Position numbers and translations under genes: made by a program
Notes under the pieces: generated by a model
What the model saw: the letters and a program-made list of their open reading frames with translations, nothing else
Databases searched by the model: none
What the model was told of the DNA's origin: nothing
Source: Archegozetes longisetosus
Lineage: Eukaryota; Arthropoda; Arachnida; Sarcoptiformes; Trhypochthoniidae
Assembly (NCBI GenBank): GCA_018873245.2
Contig: JAEMBT020000006.1
Span: 3,041,855-3,105,854, forward strand
Direction: 5' to 3'
DNA: 64,000 bases
In this document: piece by piece, positions 59,264 to 64,000 of the stretch
Layout: every line of letters begins with the position of its first letter
Numbering within the stretch: position 1 is the stretch's first letter

Positions 59264-60016
59264 ATGAGACAAACTTTTCTTCTTTTGGCAGTTCTTCTGC
59301 CTATTTGTTATGCAATTGATGTGCATTTCAATAGCACGTGTAAGGAATTTCCAAAAGTTCAAAAAAAGTTATCAAATACTTAAAAATATCTAATAATAAA
59401 ATAATTGAATTTTAAGATGGAAACGGTATAAAGAGAATAGAAGTGCCGTCCTGTAGAGAAGAACCATGTGCTCTAATTAAAGGACAACCGCTGCAAGTTA
59501 AAATTACTTATGAGTCGAGTATGTTTATTAAAAATCAAAGTTATTATCTAAACTTAACTTGAGAGTTATTTCAAATTTCACATCTTTTTCCGAAGCTTAT
59601 CCCAAGGAACTTGAATTCAAAGATGTGAAGGACGCGAACGCTTACATATATATCGATGGATACAGAAACAAATATATCTATCATTTGGCTGATATCGAAT
59701 CGTTTTGTAAAAATCAACCCAATGACTGTCCGCTAGTTTTCCATAAGAATTACACGATGGATACCGAGCTATTCTTATCAGCAGATGACGGACAGGCACA
59801 TAGCTATGGCTTTGGCAATAGAAATGTAAGAAAATCGCTATGAGATTGAAGACAATTCTGAAAAACTTTTCATAAGCTGCTAATTTAATTTTATCTTAAT
59901 TTTTTAAATAATAGGGTAAAACTCCAATTTATTTCAATGTAGTATTAGAATCTTCGAACGGTGGAACTGTTATCGGAGTCGTTGTTACTGTTATGGATAT
60001 TCAGGCCGCTCATTAA
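59264..60016 (+). CDS. ML-domain (MD-2/NPC2-like) secreted lipid-binding protein
   Basis: Exons 59264-59339, 59417-59518, 59566-59825 and 59915-60016; phases 1, 1 and 0; introns 77, 47 and 89 nt; 179 residues. AATAAA follows at 60094. The signal peptide MRQTFLLLAVLLPICYA is followed by an ML beta-sandwich: GNGIKRIEVPSC, the short-loop pair PSCREEPC, LIKGQPLQVKITYES, ESFCKNQPNDCPLVFHKNY (second loop pair) and a C-terminal VIGVVVTVMDIQAAH. NPC2-like proteins bind sterols and other lipids; in mites the family includes the group 2 allergens. Both partners of the conserved first-to-last disulfide are absent (NSTYGNG at the start, VIGVVVTV at the end), while the two local disulfides remain. Ligand unknown. 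The exon 3 acceptor (TTGAGAG) was chosen by phase. Confidence 0.85.
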
Positions 60017-60093
60017 CTAACAGTAGAATTTTAAAGACTGTAAAGGAGTCATGTAATAAAAGAAAATGATATAACATTTCTTGTTTTAAAGCA

Positions 60094-60099
60094 AATAAA
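60094..60099 (+). terminator. Polyadenylation signal of the ML gene
   Basis: AATAAA, 78 nt after the stop codon, in a T-rich context. Confidence 0.6.
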
Positions 60100-60399
60100 A
60101 TCTATTTTCAAAAAATAAGTCTTTTATTTCAAAAATAAAATTTGCTCTTATCATAAAATAGATTTAATTTGAACATCAATCAATTTAAAAATAAATTCGA
60201 GAATCGAGAGATTCTCGGTCACTATGCAATCATCTTTGTGTAAAACTAAAGAAAATTGTACAACACAATCCTCGAATTTGTAACGTGTTTCATCCACAAT
60301 AGATTTACTATTGATTACTAACCTTAGAAAATAATTTGTAAAATTTCTCTTACAGTTTATATAGCTGAAAATATTGAAAATCTAACTATGTCACTATTC

Positions 60400-61110
60400 G
60401 AACAACTATAGTGTCTCGGAACATTCTATTTTTCGTTCCGAGAGATAACCTTGAATTTGAAACATTTCTGAGTTGACATTTTTCATTCAATTTAACCATT
60501 ACATCAATATTTAGGACATCAGTTTCAGGCACAAAGTGATCAAGAGGTAACTAAGTTTTATTAATGGTAAATGATCATTTTCAAAATTACATGACTTATA
60601 TACATTGATATTACAAGACATGACATAAACTATATCATATTTAAGTATATAAACTAAAGTTTTATTTTTCTTACGTGGAGGCGACTCTCAGAGACTAAAC
60701 ATAAAACATCACAAATGGATCCTAAGGTCTCAATCTTTTGTATGTGTAAATTTTAATATCAAAGTTTTGTCTGTTTTCATGATTTTCTAATAAAATATCG
60801 AAAAAACCAAAAATTTCTAACTATTAATCCCTGGCAACACAATTGACAACGGCGTAACACTTGTATAGGCAGTTTTTTGTCTTTTGTTGTGCAATTGATT
60901 TCGAATTCCAAGATAGGTGTGATATAATAGTAGGTAAGCTCAATTCTTGAATTATTTCATTTAATGAAGTATATTTTAAAATAACTATTAAATTATTAAG
61001 ATGATAATGATATAAAAGAATAAGAGTGCCATCATGTTAAGAGGGGTCAATACTCTCATTAAAAGATAACCATTAAAAGTTAAAATCACTTAAAAACACA
61101 AGAATTCTAT
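60400..61110 (+). pseudogene. Decayed tandem copy 1 of the ML gene
   Basis: A signal-peptide-like end (TTGTGCAATTGATTTCGAATT, 60886) and an exon-2 relic (AAGATGATAATGATATAAAA, then GTGCCATCATG, 61010) match the intact ML gene, but with stops and a frameshift. Upstream, 60410-60560 forms one unit of a repeat that recurs at 61110-61260. Confidence 0.65.
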
Positions 61111-61920
61111 AGTACCTCAGAATATTCTGTTTCTTGTTCTGAAAGGTAATCCTGAATTGCAAACATGTCTGAACAGATATTTTTCATTTGATTTGGCCAT
61201 TACATCAACATTTAGAGTATCAGTTTTAGGCACAAAGCGATTAAATGGTATCTAAGTTTTGTTGATTTTGTAAAAATGATCAGTCATTGAGAATAATTTA
61301 GTTCACGTATAAGATAAACTTTCCACTAGTCTTAATCTTGAAGTAACATTTGTTTCGCATACAGATCAAACAATAAATTTGACAACAGACTTTAGAAACA
61401 GACTTAGAAAAATCAAAAAGTATTATCAATACGTGTTTTAGGTTATCAACACATTTCATCACTGTGAATGATACTGTGATCTTTAGCCGATTTCTTTAAC
61501 TTCAAAGGTCGAAACCACAAGCTACCATTGTCTTTAAAATACAATAGTTTAGTACTCCACACCAGAAGACTACAGTTCTAAGAATAAGGCAGAATTTTCT
61601 TGCGTAGGCCGTTTTTGCCTTTTTTGTTGAGCAATTAATTTCGAATTCTCAGGTAGATATAATATAATAGTAAATAAACTCAATTCTTGAATTATTTCAT
61701 TCTAAGATGTATTTTATTAAATAACTATTAAATTATTAAGATGAAAATGGTATAAAAGAATAGAAGTGCCATCATGTAGAAGAATCAATACTCTCATTAA
61801 AAGATAACCTTTAAAAGCTAAAGTCACTTAAAATCATAAGAATTACACGTTGGAAGAATCACTACTCTTACCAGTCGATAATGAGAAAAGTGGTCATTCA
61901 AATATAAACAACTATATAAG
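61110..61920 (+). pseudogene. Decayed tandem copy 2 of the ML gene
   Basis: The same 0.7-kb unit again: upstream block CTATAGTACCTCAGAATATT, exon 1 relic (TGAGCAATTAATTTCGAATT, 61627), exon 2 relic (AAGATGAAAATGGTATAAAA, 61738) and a fragment of exon 3 (CATAAGAATTACACGTTGGA, 61836). Stops throughout. Confidence 0.65.
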
Positions 61921-62587
61921 GTTTGATATAATCTTTGATTTTTAAATTTTGTTTAAGATAGGATAAAACTTTAGAAGTCTTATGTATGTCCCAAACAAGT
62001 TATTGAAATTTAGAAAAATTTGTTCTTCTCTAATTCCCAAAACAGATTATTCAAGAGTAAGTAAAAGATAATAAAAATTCAGAATCAGCTTAGCTCAACA
62101 TTGCAATTTTTCACCATTGAGAAGAAGTAAATAGGTTCTTATAAGTTATCGAATGAATCAACTGATTCTTTTACTAAAAAATGTGAACAATATCTCTTAT
62201 AAAATAAATTTTCTTCTAAATTGACTTTAGTTTGGAGCGTATCTATGTATGCAATATTTTATATGCATAAAAAATTAACATTAGTAGATGTTTGCCTTCT
62301 TTAAATTCCAATATCTTTATGATTGCTATATCTATTTAGTACAACTGAATCTTTAAATTTCTGTTACAGCTTTTACTATAATTTTGTTAAGGTTTCATAT
62401 GGTTTTATTTTATTGAGAAATCTTCAGTTGAATCAAATAATAACTAAATTTTTCTTGATTTCAATCAGTGCTGTACAGGAATAATGTGTGAACTGAAAAT
62501 TCTTGAAAACCATCACATTAAAATGATTAGAATAAATAAATCTTCATAATTATTCTATTGATTATGATTTTCAAGAATTGGTTAGCC
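61921..62587. other. Intergenic, no feature seen
   Basis: AT-rich DNA after the ML pseudogenes. No open frame or repeat is supported. Confidence 0.5.
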
Positions 62588-62933
62588 TAGGGTGACCAAG
62601 CGTCCAGATTTGAGCTGAATAAGTAGACACTTTTATCACAAATGCTCTTTCTTATTAGGAATTTAGTGTATATTGATTCTAGACTAACGTTAGTTTATTG
62701 AAGTTGCTCGCTTTTAAGTTCTTGTTCAGAACTTTACAATTATGTTAAAGAAACTTATACTGCTCAATGCTACAAAATCACAGAAGAAATATAATTATTT
62801 TCACAGTTGAAATCTTGTAACTTATTTTTATATCCATTGAATACTGTAGATCTCATAATTTTAAGAAAAATCTCAAAGGGAAACCTTGCAATTTTTTGTA
62901 CAGATTTGGACTCCGCAGGACTTGATCACCCTA
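62588..62933. mobile_element. hAT-type miniature element (TAGGGTGACC ends)
   Basis: The ends TAGGGTGACCAAGCGTCCAG and the complement of TAGGGTGATCAAGTCCTGCG match the hAT tip that is common in animals. The flanking 8-mers GGTTAGCC and GGTTGACT share only five positions. The 70-codon frame at 62807-63019 runs out of the element and is not a gene. Confidence 0.6.
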
Positions 62934-64000
62934 GGTTGACTGCTTCTCCACTTTATATTCTCAACAAATTCTGTTATAAATTGAATACTAAATTAAGATA
63001 TATAAGAAAAATAATCTGAAAACGCCTCAGCACGTGTTTATATAGTTAAAATTTTGGTTTGTTTGTAATTGAAAGTTACTTAATGTATTCATAATTTATC
63101 ATTTTGGACATCGGTTTTTACCTTAAAAGCAAATAAAATGTAAATCTTTCTTATTAAAGAGTTTATGCAAGCCAACTTTTAAGTTCACTGAGGAAGAAAA
63201 TAGCGTAGCTTAAACTTTTTCTGAAAATAAAGCCTCCACAGTACTGGTATATTATTCAAATGAGCTTAACAAATTCATTATCTTACTGTTTAATCTTTGA
63301 ATTAGAATAAATAGAAATGCCAAAGAAAAAATTACTACTTTTGTAAGCGCTCCATTTGAAATATACTGACTTCTGAACAAATTATCACAAAATTAGCAAC
63401 TCTAACAAACATAATTGATTAACGACTGTAATTAAGTAGTATAGACAAATTCCTATTATCATCTTAGAAGTGTCGCTCATAATCTTTCTTTTTAATCATT
63501 ATATATTTTTATACTGATTTTATTTTACAATTATTTTAAAACTTTTACTAAATCTGTTTTAATAAAATTTTAGAATTTAAATCTTATTTTCTTGACACTC
63601 AATTACCAAAGGGCTGTCTTTGGGCTGAATTGTCATGTAATCCATTCCGAGGTGATTAAAATTTCATGAACTAAATGTTTAGTCGAGGATTTTTACTTTT
63701 TATATGTTAATGAAAGAAATCTTTAAATCTTTCAATATTTGACTTTGATATTAAAATTTTGCTGTATTTATGAACCTCGAAGCCGTACAAAGAACGAAAA
63801 CTTTCCCAATCATCATATTTGTAAATATTTTGACATATTTCACATGTAGAATATATTGTTTCCCAAAACAGTGTATCGGCTTTTAAAATTCTGCTCATCT
63901 TTTTACATGATCAGTCTTTGAAAAAATAAAAATACTCGATGTTGCAATGATTAGATTGTTACTTTAATGAATAGGCATAACCCAATTTCATATCGTTTAT
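62934..64000. other. Right edge, AT-rich; one possible small exon
   Basis: Mostly featureless. A 63-codon minus-strand frame starts at an ATG at 63898 (LFWETIYSTCEICQNIYKYD) and ends at 63707. It could be a first exon of an unknown gene but has no family match or splice support. Confidence 0.3.

Noticed and set aside
62807..63019. 70-codon plus-strand frame
   Set aside because: It starts inside an hAT-type miniature element and runs out of it; no protein similarity.
1..64000. CRISPR array, rRNA genes, bacterial operons
   Set aside because: No regularly spaced direct repeats with unique spacers, no rRNA core sequences and no clustered intronless genes with ribosome binding sites. The spliced genes show eukaryotic DNA.

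Overview
The window is animal nuclear DNA: about 70% A+T, spliced genes with many short GT-AG introns (roughly 45-1350 nt, one of 3.2 kb), and a heavy load of class II transposons and inverted-repeat (foldback) elements. The gene set is an animal-type fatty acid synthase, GIPC, an ML/NPC2-like lipid-binding protein, an HSD17B12-like reductase, a C45 acyltransferase-like exon and a GH16 family. This fits an arthropod, most plausibly a mite or another chelicerate. The assignment is an inference from gene content and cannot be proved from this sequence alone.

Layout. (1) 34-7896 (+): the 3' two thirds of a fatty acid synthase, from the dehydratase to the acyl carrier domain. A thioesterase tail follows that is broken by a frameshift, a stop codon and loss of the catalytic His. 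Its introns hold a foldback element and an hAT relic with a perfect 8-bp target duplication. (2) 8.3-18.1 kb: a C45 acyltransferase last exon, two exons of an unknown gene on the minus strand, several foldback elements, and a three-deep nest of transposons at 15.5-18.06 kb. (3) 18.17-32.2 kb: a large inverted duplication. Each arm carries one intact GH16-like membrane protein gene and one hAT relic. Arm B was later hit by a Merlin-like and a pogo element that are absent from arm A. (4) 34-48.5 kb: more copies of the same cassette (SDR reductase, spacer, GH16), mostly decayed. Here a 3.57-kb element with about 470-bp terminal inverted repeats and an NB-ARC/ankyrin (NLR-like) gene as cargo sits inside a dead GH16 copy. 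(5) 50-56.8 kb: a complete four-exon GIPC gene and a small unknown gene, both on the minus strand. (6) 59.26-62 kb: an intact ML-domain gene followed by two decayed tandem copies. The rest to 64 kb is AT-rich and holds one hAT-type miniature element.

How it fits together. The intact genes are unrelated housekeeping or signalling genes, with no operon-like logic. The unusual part is 18-48 kb. A cassette of an SDR reductase and a GH16 pseudoenzyme receptor was duplicated in direct and inverted orientation, and mobile elements then colonised the copies. Comparing the copies gives empty sites that define and relatively date the insertions. The most interesting items are the NB-ARC/ankyrin cargo element and the GH16-like proteins, which lack both catalytic glutamates but have a transmembrane helix and a tyrosine-rich cytoplasmic tail.
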